A stretch of 36,547 nt of DNA from Planctomycetota bacterium (GTDB lineage: Bacteria; Planctomycetota; Planctomycetia; Gemmatales; Gemmataceae), in assembly GCA_009920765.1 (NCBI GenBank), contig RFZJ01000037.1:1-36547 (forward strand). The letters are read 5' to 3'. Below the pieces are notes generated by a model, which had not been told where the DNA came from, made no database searches, and worked only from the letters and a program-made list of their open reading frames with translations. Made by a program: the position numbers and the translations under genes. This document shows positions 1 to 8,206 of the stretch, piece by piece; position 1 is the stretch's first letter, and the number at the start of each line of letters is the position of its first letter.

Positions 1-30
1 GCAGATGAATTCATCTGCCTTTTTGCTTTC
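1..30 (+). terminator. Palindromic hairpin followed by T-rich tract, probable intrinsic terminator
   Basis: The first 18 bases are a perfect palindrome (GCAGATG stem, AATT loop, CATCTGC), followed by CTTTTTGCTTTC. On the plus strand this reads as a Rho-independent terminator for a gene lying left of the window. It sits 32 nt beyond the stop codon of the minus-strand sigma gene, so it could also stop that transcript, but the minus-strand tail lies outside the window. Confidence 0.6.
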
Positions 31-49
31 ATTTTGGTATTGCAACTCA

Positions 50-1732
50 TTAAGGCATTTCCAAATGTTTTTCTTCGACCATATGCCTTAGCTTGCGCAT
101 TGACCTTGCATGAATCTGGCGTACTCTTTCCTTGGTAATTCCGAATTGTATACCGATTTCCTCCAAGGTTGCTGATGATTGTTTTTCATCGAGCCCTGCA
201 CGCAGCTTGATGATTTCTCTTTCCCTTGGATCCAGAAAATTCAAAAGCCTGTTGATACTATGGCTGGCACGTTCCTTCTGCGCCATAAGTTCTTTTTCAT
301 CGGTTCGACCATCCACGGTTGTACTGAATACTTCTTCATTGCCCGTGACAAATCTTTCACGATGATGGATTTCTGTTGGAATACTTCGGGCGAAATTCTT
401 CATGATGGCCCAGCTAGCATAGGTGCTGAACTTGAAGCCACGCCCGAAATCAAACTTTTCCACTGCGCGTATCAATGACATATTGCCATCAGATATCAAT
501 TCAAAAAAGTTTTCAACCTGGCTATTGTGACGCTTCGCAATATTCACCACCAAGCGCATATTGGCGTTTATCAGGAGATCTTTCACGGTGTTGGCTTGAT
601 GGATCAAATCCTCGATTTCATCAAGTACTTGAACTTTCACTTTTGCGAGATCTATTTCTGCAGGTATCACACCTTGCTTTATGATACTGTTTCGAAGTTT
701 GGAAGCCTTGAATTTCAGATAATTCATCTTACGGAAAAGGTGCTGTTCCTGTTCCTTGTTCAAGAGGGGTACTTCGTAAAGATTTCCAAGTTCTGTTTGT
801 ACATCCTTGGGCACTTTCATTGATTTTCGTTTGGCTTCGTATTCATCTGCGCCTGGCATAGGCGCAAGAATCGCCAATTCAAGGTTTGCATCTTCAAAGC
901 TTGGATTCGGGATGAAATCCAAGTTGTGCTCAAGCAATTTTTGCGCTCTTACCTCATGTATCACGCGGTACATCGAGGTTCGGTTTCGTTGAAAGCGTTT
1001 GGCAAGAATATCCACGGTTTCACCTCGAGAGTAGGAGTTAAAAATACTTTGCCTCGACTCGGGAGACAAAGGATTGGTAAGGTCTGGAAATACAGCGCTA
1101 GCAGGATTGATGCGATCATGATTCTTGATCGTGTATCTTACCGTTTCCGGTGAGCGTTTAATTTTTCTCGCAATACGAAGACTAATCTCAGTCAAATTAG
1201 CGTTGGTTAAGCGGGCCATTCTGCCTGCATATTTGATAATCCTGGTTTTTTCTTCGTTAGAGAGTTGGGAAAAGCTTCCGCTTTTTTCAACTCTTTCCTG
1301 ATTGCGGGAAACGAACCGCTCGATTTCACTTCTCGTATAGCCAAGTTTCCGCTTTCCTCCCCGGACAATTTTCAAACCGATCAACCCGAGCTTTTTCCAT
1401 CTTCTCACCGTCTTTGTTGAAACATTCCAAAGCTTACTGACTTCTTCCACGGTATAAACTGGCTCAACTTCGGGCTGGCTACTTGCAAGCGACTGAATCA
1501 GAATAGGCAGGTCGTGTAGGAGGTCGGTACCATCTATCTGCAAATCAGGAAAAGAATCCGGTCGATATCCGGTAATCCTGAAACAGACAAACTGGTAAGG
1601 ATATTTTTTCGAGGCATCAATTTCTTGAAAGAACTTCTCCGCACGCTCCTGTTGTTGGGCCTTGCGGCCTACAGGGGTGAAACGGGTAAGCTGGTCTTCC
1701 AGCAGCATTAAAGCAGGGTGCCTGAAAATCAC
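50..1732 (-). CDS. Sigma-70 family RNA polymerase sigma factor with N-terminal MerR-type helix-turn-helix
   Basis: A 560-residue sigma factor. Residues about 93-143 are a MerR/excisionase-type winged helix (YTVEEVSKLWNVSTKTVRRW). Two further helix-turn-helix-like stretches lie near 180-205 and 228-260. A region 1.2-like segment follows (about 315-345, LYEVPLLNKEQEQHLFRKM). Region 2 is at 384-455 (NMRLVVNIAKRH, DGNMSLIRAVEKFDFGRGFK, FSTYASWAIMKNFAR). Region 4 is at 490-555 (LDPREREIIKLR, LEEIGIQFGITKERVRQI). The -10 recognition helix and region 4 are intact, so it should bind core RNA polymerase and recognise sigma-70 type promoters; the MerR-like part may bind DNA or an effector. The start is GTG, with AAGGAGG at 1744-1750 about 11 nt upstream. 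That ribosome site lies inside a 37-codon ORF ending 1 nt before the GTG, which suggests translational coupling. The family assignment is firm; the regulon is unknown. Confidence 0.9.
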   Translation of the reverse strand: MIFRHPALMLLEDQLTRFTPVGRKAQQQERAEKFFQEIDASKKYPYQFVCFRITGYRPDSFPDLQIDGTDLLHDLPILIQSLASSQPEVEPVYTVEEVSKLWNVSTKTVRRWKKLGLIGLKIVRGGKRKLGYTRSEIERFVSRNQERVEKSGSFSQLSNEEKTRIIKYAGRMARLTNANLTEISLRIARKIKRSPETVRYTIKNHDRINPASAVFPDLTNPLSPESRQSIFNSYSRGETVDILAKRFQRNRTSMYRVIHEVRAQKLLEHNLDFIPNPSFEDANLELAILAPMPGADEYEAKRKSMKVPKDVQTELGNLYEVPLLNKEQEQHLFRKMNYLKFKASKLRNSIIKQGVIPAEIDLAKVKVQVLDEIEDLIHQANTVKDLLINANMRLVVNIAKRHNSQVENFFELISDGNMSLIRAVEKFDFGRGFKFSTYASWAIMKNFARSIPTEIHHRERFVTGNEEVFSTTVDGRTDEKELMAQKERASHSINRLLNFLDPREREIIKLRAGLDEKQSSATLEEIGIQFGITKERVRQIHARSMRKLRHMVEEKHLEMP

Positions 1733-1733
1733 T

Positions 1734-1847
1734 TTAAGAATCCCTCCTTAAAACGAGACTGTCTTTTCTCACCAGAGACATCGCATCCTCGCGATGCTTA
1801 TTATCCATACGAGTCAACCATTGAAAAAGTTCAACTATTTTTTTCAT
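1734..1847 (-). CDS. Small 37-residue ORF coupled to the sigma factor gene
   Basis: On the minus strand an ATG at 1847 opens 37 codons and a TAA at 1736-1734; one base later the GTG of the sigma factor gene begins. The peptide starts MKKIVELFQWLTRMDNK and ends LVLRRDS; it is charged, with a possible amphipathic helix. AGGTG lies 6 nt before the ATG, a good ribosome-binding site. The sigma gene's own AAGGAGG lies within the last codons of this ORF, so ribosomes ending here could feed initiation of the sigma gene. No family is recognised. It may be a leader peptide controlling sigma translation or a small partner protein. I infer it is translated from the ribosome site and the tight junction; conservation was not tested. 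Confidence 0.5.
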   Translation of the reverse strand: MKKIVELFQWLTRMDNKHREDAMSLVRKDSLVLRRDS

Positions 1848-2185
1848 GGTTACACCTTTTAATTCGGGAATGGTCTAAACTTATTAGCGCTAGAATCTGA
1901 AAATTTCTAAAATACTTGCCATTGTAGGAAAAACATCCACTCCCCATTTACTTGCGTGGATAAACAACGGTTTTTAAACATAGGTTAAAAAACGTGGCTT
2001 AGCAGGAAAAGTAAAACTTTTCTCAAAATACTTACAAAGTAGGTGTACAAAAGGTTACTCTTGTTGGATTTAGGGTTAAATATTCCAACAAGATTTTAAA
2101 TTCCTTTCCTTATTCTGCTTTTTGTACCTTTTTTTGAGATAAACTTTGTTGTTGGTTTCATTTTTGCCCTAGGTTTAAGGCTGCG
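1848..2185. promoter_or_regulatory. AT-rich divergent spacer with nested inverted repeats
   Basis: This 338-bp spacer separates the minus-strand small ORF/sigma unit from the plus-strand gene at 2186. Its clearest element is a perfect 10-bp dyad, TCTTGTTGGA at 2059-2068 and TCCAACAAGA at 2084-2093, around a 15-nt loop. An outer pair, GTACAAAA and TTTTGTAC, flanks it on both sides (near 2044 and 2120). A smaller ATCCAC/GTGGAT pair lies near 1935-1961. No promoter with both good -35 and -10 hexamers was identified. The dyad may be an operator shared by both transcripts or a hairpin in the 2186 leader. Confidence 0.4.
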
Positions 2186-3502
2186 ATGATAAAAAGACGC
2201 AACTTGTTGCAATGTATAGGCTTAAGTTCGATTTTTTGGCCTTTGTCGTTAAAGGCTTCAGAGAATTATCGCCTAAGCGAAACTTTTTCGATTGGTAACC
2301 GTTTCAGAATCCAAACCACGACAGAGCTTTCCGGGTCGATGTTTTTCACTCCAAATAACCAACAACAAAAACATATTCAAATCAAAGGCAGCAGTCAGAT
2401 TGATTTTGATGAAACTATTTTGGCATTGGATTCTTCTAATAAAGTAAATAAATCGTTTCGCGATTACCGTAAAGTTGAATTATCTCGAACCTTGGATGGC
2501 CAAAAACAGGAAACAACCCTCAGGCCAGAAACTCGCAGACTAGCACTTTTTAGACAAGGGTTAAAAAAAATCCCCTTTTCTCTTGAGGCCTTTCTTACTT
2601 GGAATGAACTTGATTTGATCCGAACTGAAGTTTTTCCCTGTGCTCTATCGGGGCTTTTTTCCTCTCGTTCTGTTGGCTTAAATGAATCCTGGGGAGCGGG
2701 ACTGGAGGCTGTTCAGGAACTGACTGATCTGGAGGTGCTGGAGTCATGCCAAGTTTCCTGCAAGCTGGATTCAGTCAACTTGGTTAACAATTCCCAGACC
2801 GCAAGGGTAAGTTTTCTGGGCAAAGCATCTGGTATCAACGAAGATGGCCCTAACCAGCAAATTCTGGATGGCTATATATTCTTTAATTGTGAAACCAGGC
2901 ATTTGTCTTTTCTTTATCTTAAAGGAACCAGTATCCTTAAAAATAAGGAAGGCAAGGACGTTGGAAGAATCGAAGGGCGATACACTCTTTCGCGTGAATT
3001 ACTTCCCGCAATTCATTTGGACAATAAATTTCTTGCACAATATGAACCAGATGCCAATAACACCAGGCTTTTGTTTGAAAGTCGAGAAACTGCTTTTTCT
3101 TTCCATTACCCAAGAGATTGGAGGGTGACATCCCAATCAGAATTTCAGGCAACTCTGGATCATTCGAAGGATGCTGGCTTGTTGATAACCAAAGAGAAAG
3201 AATCGAAATACGCATCAAGTGCAATTTATAGGGACGATGCACTGGGGTTTATTAGGCAGCAACAGTTCCGGATAGAAAATCAGGGTGTGATCCAGGCTGT
3301 CAACGATACACCAGGATTGGATTTTTTTTCGTTTGATGTGCAGATTGAAAGTCGCAGAATGTACTTGCTTTATTTTTTTTATAGGATTGGGCGGAGTGTT
3401 TTCACTATCGCTTGTCGATGCCCTCAGGAAAACAAAGCAGGCTTGCGAAGTGATGTCATGGGGGTTGTTAGTTCCATAAAGCCCACGGTTAAGAGCGATT
3501 GA
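2186..3502 (+). CDS. Exported protein of unknown function with PsbP/Mog1-like C-terminal region
   Basis: A 438-residue protein of no family I can name. The N-terminus (MIKRRNLLQCIGLSSIFWPL) resembles a signal sequence with a basic n-region and hydrophobic core, so it is probably exported; a cysteine at residue 10 does not sit in a convincing lipobox. The middle is beta-rich. The last 130 or so residues (AFSFHYPRDWRVTSQ onward, ending in a hydrophobic strand and GVVSSIKP) resemble the PsbP/Mog1-type fold common in exported bacterial proteins; this is a resemblance, not a proven match. AAGG lies 6 nt before the ATG. The stop is 1 nt before the next gene, so the two are probably translated together. 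Confidence 0.75.
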   Translation: MIKRRNLLQCIGLSSIFWPLSLKASENYRLSETFSIGNRFRIQTTTELSGSMFFTPNNQQQKHIQIKGSSQIDFDETILALDSSNKVNKSFRDYRKVELSRTLDGQKQETTLRPETRRLALFRQGLKKIPFSLEAFLTWNELDLIRTEVFPCALSGLFSSRSVGLNESWGAGLEAVQELTDLEVLESCQVSCKLDSVNLVNNSQTARVSFLGKASGINEDGPNQQILDGYIFFNCETRHLSFLYLKGTSILKNKEGKDVGRIEGRYTLSRELLPAIHLDNKFLAQYEPDANNTRLLFESRETAFSFHYPRDWRVTSQSEFQATLDHSKDAGLLITKEKESKYASSAIYRDDALGFIRQQQFRIENQGVIQAVNDTPGLDFFSFDVQIESRRMYLLYFFYRIGRSVFTIACRCPQENKAGLRSDVMGVVSSIKPTVKSD

Positions 3503-3503
3503 G

Positions 3504-3956
3504 ATGGATGATAAATTCAAGCAATTGGAGCAAGATTCCCGATTTCCAAGTGGAAAGTGGACAGGTTTCTTTATCCAGAAAAATCCACCGCTTGGGAAAC
3601 AATGGATGGACTTGCAATGTATGTTTGCTGGGGGAATCATCACCGCAAGCGGTAACGACATAATTGGTGCGTTTGTATTTAAAGGCCATTACGAAACCAT
3701 CTCGGGAAAGTGCAGTTGGAACAAACTGTATAAAGGCAATCACCCGGTTTATTACGAAGGTTTTAACGAAGGTAAGGGCATTTGGGGCACTTGGTTGATC
3801 GAAGATAAAGCTAATTCCATAACCTTGAAGGGCGGGTTTCACATATGGCCCGAGGGTATGATGGTTTCAGAGGACGAAGACCTGGTGGCGGAGTTGGAAT
3901 TACCCGCCAATAATGGAAGATTTGAAAAGCCCGCAATGGTGCCAGCTAAAGCCTGA
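3504..3956 (+). CDS. Conserved-looking hypothetical protein, 150 residues
   Basis: A 150-residue protein with no recognised family. It is rich in glycine, tryptophan and aromatic residues (GKWTGFFIQ, GHYETISGKCSW, GIWGTWLI, GGFHIWPEG), in an alternating pattern suggesting a small beta-barrel or beta-sandwich. It has no signal peptide or membrane segment and is probably cytoplasmic. The ATG is 1 nt after the stop of the upstream gene, so it is likely the second gene of a two-gene operon. Its TGA directly abuts the stop of the convergent PPC-domain gene, with no base between them. The function is unknown. Confidence 0.75.
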   Translation: MDDKFKQLEQDSRFPSGKWTGFFIQKNPPLGKQWMDLQCMFAGGIITASGNDIIGAFVFKGHYETISGKCSWNKLYKGNHPVYYEGFNEGKGIWGTWLIEDKANSITLKGGFHIWPEGMMVSEDEDLVAELELPANNGRFEKPAMVPAKA

Positions 3957-6038
3957 TTAATTAGCAGGGATATTTACCATGATGGGACTGCTTGCATAGC
4001 CTCGCTTGACGGTGAAGTTGAGGGACACATTTGCTAGGACGCAAATCGGAACCTCAGCGAAAGGCTTGGCATCCGGCGCTACTTTAAGAAGTATTTTTCC
4101 CTTGGTTTCTTTTTCTGATAGGGCGGTTTTGGCGCCCGTGTCGAGTATGGTAACACCAGGTGGCAGGGGGTTGCCAAAGATTTGGCCTAGGTGTTGATGC
4201 CTGACATCAAGGCTAACACGCCCTTTGTAGTTTTCTGCACGTACAATTTCCACATCAATTGCAATGGTTTTGCCCGGTTCGAGTACGATTTTTTCAGGGC
4301 TGACTTTAATCTCCAGAATATCTTTTTCAGGGGTGATGGCAATTATTTGGGTTTCAACAGGCCAGGTACTTCTGCCACCGCCGGGCATCTTTAATTCGGT
4401 TAAAGGGTTGACCCTTTTGATGATTTCTTTTTCTTTGCCATCTTTGTCTTTGTATTTTGCCTTGGCGATAATGTTGACAAGTGAGGCACTTGGTTTCGCA
4501 TCCTTGGCGCATTGAAATAGTAAAAGGCCATCGTTTTGGGTTTCAGGTAGGGTTAGTGGCACCATGGTAATTCCCGAAGGAAGATTTTCTGGATGGAAAG
4601 TTATAGGGCCTGTGAATCCTCCAGTTCGTTTTACTCGCACATACCAAGCAGCAGCCATTCCAGGTGAGATGCCCGCTTTATCATCATCGCAATTGGCGAT
4701 GAAGTCGGGTTCTTCGTGGGTGATGTTCAAGAGGTAGTTGAAGCCCGGCCCGCCCCGGTTTAGCAGGTCCCGCACGACGATTTTGAAATTGCCATCAGCA
4801 GTAGCAGTGTAGGCAAGATAAGAATCCTTGGTCGCATTGGATTGATCGTCATTGCTTGCAACAATTTTGCCTTTGTCGTCGGTGATACTTAGAAAGCTAT
4901 CAAGCTCGGAACCCAATCTGCGGGCCCGGATTTCTGCAATGATGGATTCGCCTTTTTTCAACTTGATGGGGAATATGTCTGCTTCGCCCGGTTTTAAAAT
5001 CCTACCGTTGATGGTGCAGGGGAATGATGTATCAGTGTTGGTGGTTGATTCTTCAATGATTTTGAGGCTGGAAAGATATACGGGAAATGAGTTGCTCAAG
5101 CCTGCTTCGGTTTTGATTAGGGCATTAAGAGTGCTTCCAGAGTCTTTGGCATTCGAAATCCCCTCAAGTGTCACAGGATTTTCGGGTACGTTGCCTCCGC
5201 CAACCTTGACTTGAAAAGGCCCCTTTGGGGAAAGCGCCAAAGGGTAGCACCAAGTAACATAGGGGCCACTTGTAACTACAAGGTTATAAGGCATGTTAAC
5301 ACTTGCAGCATAATCAACATCGCGAACCACGACCATATACTCGCCCGGTGAGGTAAACTTGTAACTCACGCTGGGGTCTGCAAAATGGAAGTCATCATTC
5401 GCTGCAAGTTCCCTTCCGGTTGAATCATGGATGCTGATCATCGGATCGATAGCAAGAAATTGGCTGTGTCTCTTGTAAAAGAATCGGTGCGATACCACTC
5501 CAAAAGATACAGTTTGCCCTGCTTTTACCGTGAATTTATAAGCATCAACCTGCTCCTTGGCGCTGATTAAACCAGAAACAATACTGCCAATGGCAATGGG
5601 TTGAGCGGTTGCGAAATCAGCATGGGGAGTTGTTTTTTCGATGACAACCGGAAGATCAGCGATAAGAATCTGGCCAACCGTGGATGCACCTGAAGCACAT
5701 GCCAAGCGGAATTCTCGCATGCCCGGCATGGCTGTTTTATCCACGGTAACTTTGATTTTAAGTTCGGTGGTTTTTCCAGTTTCCGGTATGCCTTCTGCCT
5801 TGATACCGCTACCTGCAAAAAGTACTGCTATGGGATTTGAAGGGTTGCTGGTTTCGCAATAAAGGGTGATCTCACTGGTTTTTCCGCGCTCAATAACAGC
5901 AGGATAAACATGTGTGATTTGTGGGAATGAAGTTTGTGACAATACTATTCCTGGGAATAGAAATGCCAGCAATCCGACAACGCTGCAAAGCTTGATTAGT
6001 GATTGAAAAGAAATTCTCTGGTGTTGAGTAGCGACCAC
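3957..6038 (-). CDS. Exported PPC-domain (pre-peptidase C-terminal) protein
   Basis: A 693-residue exported protein. The N-terminus has a basic segment and a hydrophobic signal core (LCSVVGLLAFLFPGIVLS), with cleavage expected near residue 35. The mature part is all beta: an Ig-like region to about 125, then a PPC-type domain about 140-255 (SGLISAKEQVDAYKFTVKAG, DPMISIHDSTGRELAANDD, GEYMVVVRDVDY). A second PPC domain spans about 335-440 (GRILKPGEADIFPIKLKKGE, DSFLSITDDKGKIVASNDD, GNFKIVVRDLLNRGG), followed by Ig-like C-terminal domains. Such proteins in Planctomycetes usually accompany DUF1501 and DUF1549/DUF1553 proteins, as here, and probably bind extracellular polymers or surface partners. 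The start is GTG with GGAGG 7 nt upstream; the first 43 nt overlap the upstream gene, implying translational coupling. Confidence 0.85.
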   Translation of the reverse strand: MVATQHQRISFQSLIKLCSVVGLLAFLFPGIVLSQTSFPQITHVYPAVIERGKTSEITLYCETSNPSNPIAVLFAGSGIKAEGIPETGKTTELKIKVTVDKTAMPGMREFRLACASGASTVGQILIADLPVVIEKTTPHADFATAQPIAIGSIVSGLISAKEQVDAYKFTVKAGQTVSFGVVSHRFFYKRHSQFLAIDPMISIHDSTGRELAANDDFHFADPSVSYKFTSPGEYMVVVRDVDYAASVNMPYNLVVTSGPYVTWCYPLALSPKGPFQVKVGGGNVPENPVTLEGISNAKDSGSTLNALIKTEAGLSNSFPVYLSSLKIIEESTTNTDTSFPCTINGRILKPGEADIFPIKLKKGESIIAEIRARRLGSELDSFLSITDDKGKIVASNDDQSNATKDSYLAYTATADGNFKIVVRDLLNRGGPGFNYLLNITHEEPDFIANCDDDKAGISPGMAAAWYVRVKRTGGFTGPITFHPENLPSGITMVPLTLPETQNDGLLLFQCAKDAKPSASLVNIIAKAKYKDKDGKEKEIIKRVNPLTELKMPGGGRSTWPVETQIIAITPEKDILEIKVSPEKIVLEPGKTIAIDVEIVRAENYKGRVSLDVRHQHLGQIFGNPLPPGVTILDTGAKTALSEKETKGKILLKVAPDAKPFAEVPICVLANVSLNFTVKRGYASSPIMVNIPAN

Positions 6039-8173
6039 AATAAATCCTCCAAGCCTTCTTTGGGGTTTTGAGCCAAGGCAAGCTCTGCGAGTGCTTCCTT
6101 TTTTTCTTGATCTCGGGGTAATCTTGAAAGGGTGGCAAGAAACACCTCATCAACAGCCTTATCCATTGGGACTTTGTTGCTGATGAATTTGCTGATTCTG
6201 CTGTTGGTTTCTGAAAGTTTGCGATTAAGTAGATTGCCACTCATCAGCAAAAGCGCCTGCATCATATTGGCATCTTCACTACGTTCGCATTCACAGGTAG
6301 CAACTCTGCGGGGCCTGCCGAAGATATCCATGAAGCTTGAACTGAATTTACTATCGGGAAGCGAGATAGCCCTGAATCCTAGGGGTACATCAGTGAACTT
6401 TTCACGAGTACCACAGGCGAAATCCACAGCGTCAAGTAGTTGTTCCGCAGACATGCGCTTGGCCCTGAAATGCGTGCAATAGATGTTGTCACCATCGGCT
6501 GCGGATGCGGCGTTGCTTTCGCTGCTAAGTTGGTAGACCTGTGAATTCATGATGGTTCTAAGCAGGTGCTTGATGTCGTAATTGTTTTTAATGAGATCGA
6601 TTGCCAATGCATCAAGCAACTCTGGATTGGATGCAGGGTTGGTTATGCGAATGTCATCAATGGGATGGATAAGGCCTCTTCCAAAGTAATAGCCCCAGTA
6701 CCGATTGACAAAGTTGCGCGCAAGGGCAGGGTTGTTTTTATCCTTAAGCCAGCTAACCAAGCCATTGCGCCTGTCTATTTGGTCTTCGACTACAGGGCCA
6801 CCAATGGGCTTTGGAGGAAGTACTTTTCCTGTTTTCGGATGGCTGGCTTCGCCCGCCGTTGTCAGGTAAATGGTTGTATCACTCCCTTGAAGGCCGAATT
6901 CCGTACTGTTTTTCTTTGCGACTCTGGAAAAGAATGCGGTCATGCTGTAGTAATCAGCCTGAGCTATATTTTCGAAGGGATGATGATGGCACTTGGCGCA
7001 TTGCATCCTGATGCCAAGAAAAACCTGACAAGCGGTTTCAGTCCAATCATCACGGGAACCGATGACGAAGAAATTGGCAGGGCCATTGGCGTAGGGGCTT
7101 CCTACCGCGGTAAGAAGTTCGCCTGCGAAATTATCCATGCGCATGTTATCGCGGAAGACGGAACGTAGCCAGTTGTGTTGTGACCACATCCCTTTTTTCT
7201 GTAATACATCTCTGCTATTGCGAAGAAGATCGCCCCATTTGTAAGCCCAGCAATCAACATATTCTGGCCTGTTTAAAACTTTATCGATGGCCAGTTTTCT
7301 TTTATCGGGGTTGCTGTCGGCTTTGAATGCAAGAATTTCTTCGGGGTTGGGGAGCGTGGACAAAGTGTTGAGATGAATTCTTCTAAAGAACTCCTCGTCC
7401 GTGCAGATGTGGGAAGGGGAGAGGCCGGTTTTCTTCCATTTCTCAACCCACATTTTGTCGATCAGGTTATCATTTTTTGCGAAAGTCTCGAGTCCCTTGG
7501 CCTCTCCGAAGGGAAGGATGATACGAAACACACCTACAGCTCCAAGATAGCGCACCATGATAACCGTTTCGCCCGGGCCTTGCGCAATAACATTACCGAG
7601 TTTATCGACCGTAGCAACGGAAGTGTTCATGCTATCGAAGGAAGCTTTGGAACTAACATCTTCAGAAGAGTTATCTTCATAAGTGCCTTTGGTGGTGATT
7701 TTGATTTTTTGGCCGGCCTTTGCGATGATCTCTTTAGGTAAAACTTCCAGTGATTTGAAGATTTTGTCTTTTGGGGACGGGCCGACCATGCCTTCTGAAA
7801 TCCAACGCCTGAGGGTGGTGTATTCGGTGGAACCCAGTTGTAATCGTTTGCCTCCTTCATGGGGAGTTTCAAGAGTGGGCTTCTTTAGGAGTAGGCTTTC
7901 CTCGGGTGCCAAAAGGCTGACACGCCTGCCAATGGATCCTCTCACGATTTCACGAAAATCGCTGGCGTCGTCGAAACCCCTAAGAGAAAGCTTGAGTCCC
8001 CCCTGGCCATATTGCGCACCATGGCACGCACCTTGATTGCATCCCGCCCGGGTAAGAATAGGCTGAACATCGTTGGTAAAGGAAACCTTGGGAAAGTCTT
8101 GGGCAGAAGCAAACCCTGAAAGAATAATTAGGCCAATCAGGCATCCGATTTGGTTTCTCATGTCTGCATTCAT
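5996..8173 (-). CDS. DUF1549/DUF1553 exported cytochrome-like protein with Ig-like domain
   Basis: A 725-residue planctomycete-type protein with a signal peptide (IGCLIGLIILSGFASA). Next comes a cytochrome-like segment carrying C45-X4-C50-H51 (GCNQGACHGAQ), then a BIG2-type Ig-like domain at about 150-220. DUF1549 follows and contains C392-X2-C395-H396 (QCAKCHHHPFE), and DUF1553 occupies the C-terminal third (RNFVNRYWGYYFGRGL, RMSAEQLLDAVDFA, ALLLMSGNLLN). The cysteine-histidine motifs suggest covalent haem c. The family is abundant in Planctomycetes and its biochemical role is not established. The gene follows the DUF1501 gene by 33 nt and overlaps the PPC gene by 43 nt. Two nearby ATGs (8173 and 8161) are possible starts; neither has a clear ribosome site. 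Confidence 0.85.
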   Translation of the reverse strand: MNADMRNQIGCLIGLIILSGFASAQDFPKVSFTNDVQPILTRAGCNQGACHGAQYGQGGLKLSLRGFDDASDFREIVRGSIGRRVSLLAPEESLLLKKPTLETPHEGGKRLQLGSTEYTTLRRWISEGMVGPSPKDKIFKSLEVLPKEIIAKAGQKIKITTKGTYEDNSSEDVSSKASFDSMNTSVATVDKLGNVIAQGPGETVIMVRYLGAVGVFRIILPFGEAKGLETFAKNDNLIDKMWVEKWKKTGLSPSHICTDEEFFRRIHLNTLSTLPNPEEILAFKADSNPDKRKLAIDKVLNRPEYVDCWAYKWGDLLRNSRDVLQKKGMWSQHNWLRSVFRDNMRMDNFAGELLTAVGSPYANGPANFFVIGSRDDWTETACQVFLGIRMQCAKCHHHPFENIAQADYYSMTAFFSRVAKKNSTEFGLQGSDTTIYLTTAGEASHPKTGKVLPPKPIGGPVVEDQIDRRNGLVSWLKDKNNPALARNFVNRYWGYYFGRGLIHPIDDIRITNPASNPELLDALAIDLIKNNYDIKHLLRTIMNSQVYQLSSESNAASAADGDNIYCTHFRAKRMSAEQLLDAVDFACGTREKFTDVPLGFRAISLPDSKFSSSFMDIFGRPRRVATCECERSEDANMMQALLLMSGNLLNRKLSETNSRISKFISNKVPMDKAVDEVFLATLSRLPRDQEKKEALAELALAQNPKEGLEDLLWSLLNTREFLFNH

Positions 8174-8206
8174 CCGAATAAAGGTGGGATCAATTTGTGC
8201 AAAAGA

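Noticed and set aside
1955..1963. DnaA-box-like word (TTATCCACG on the minus strand)
   Set aside because: Single site with one mismatch and no cluster or dnaA/dnaN gene nearby; no evidence for an origin.
6566..7168. 200-residue plus-strand open frame
   Set aside because: It lies entirely antisense to the DUF1549 gene, whose motifs (CXXCH, family signatures) are intact on the minus strand; no family resemblance and no ribosome site.
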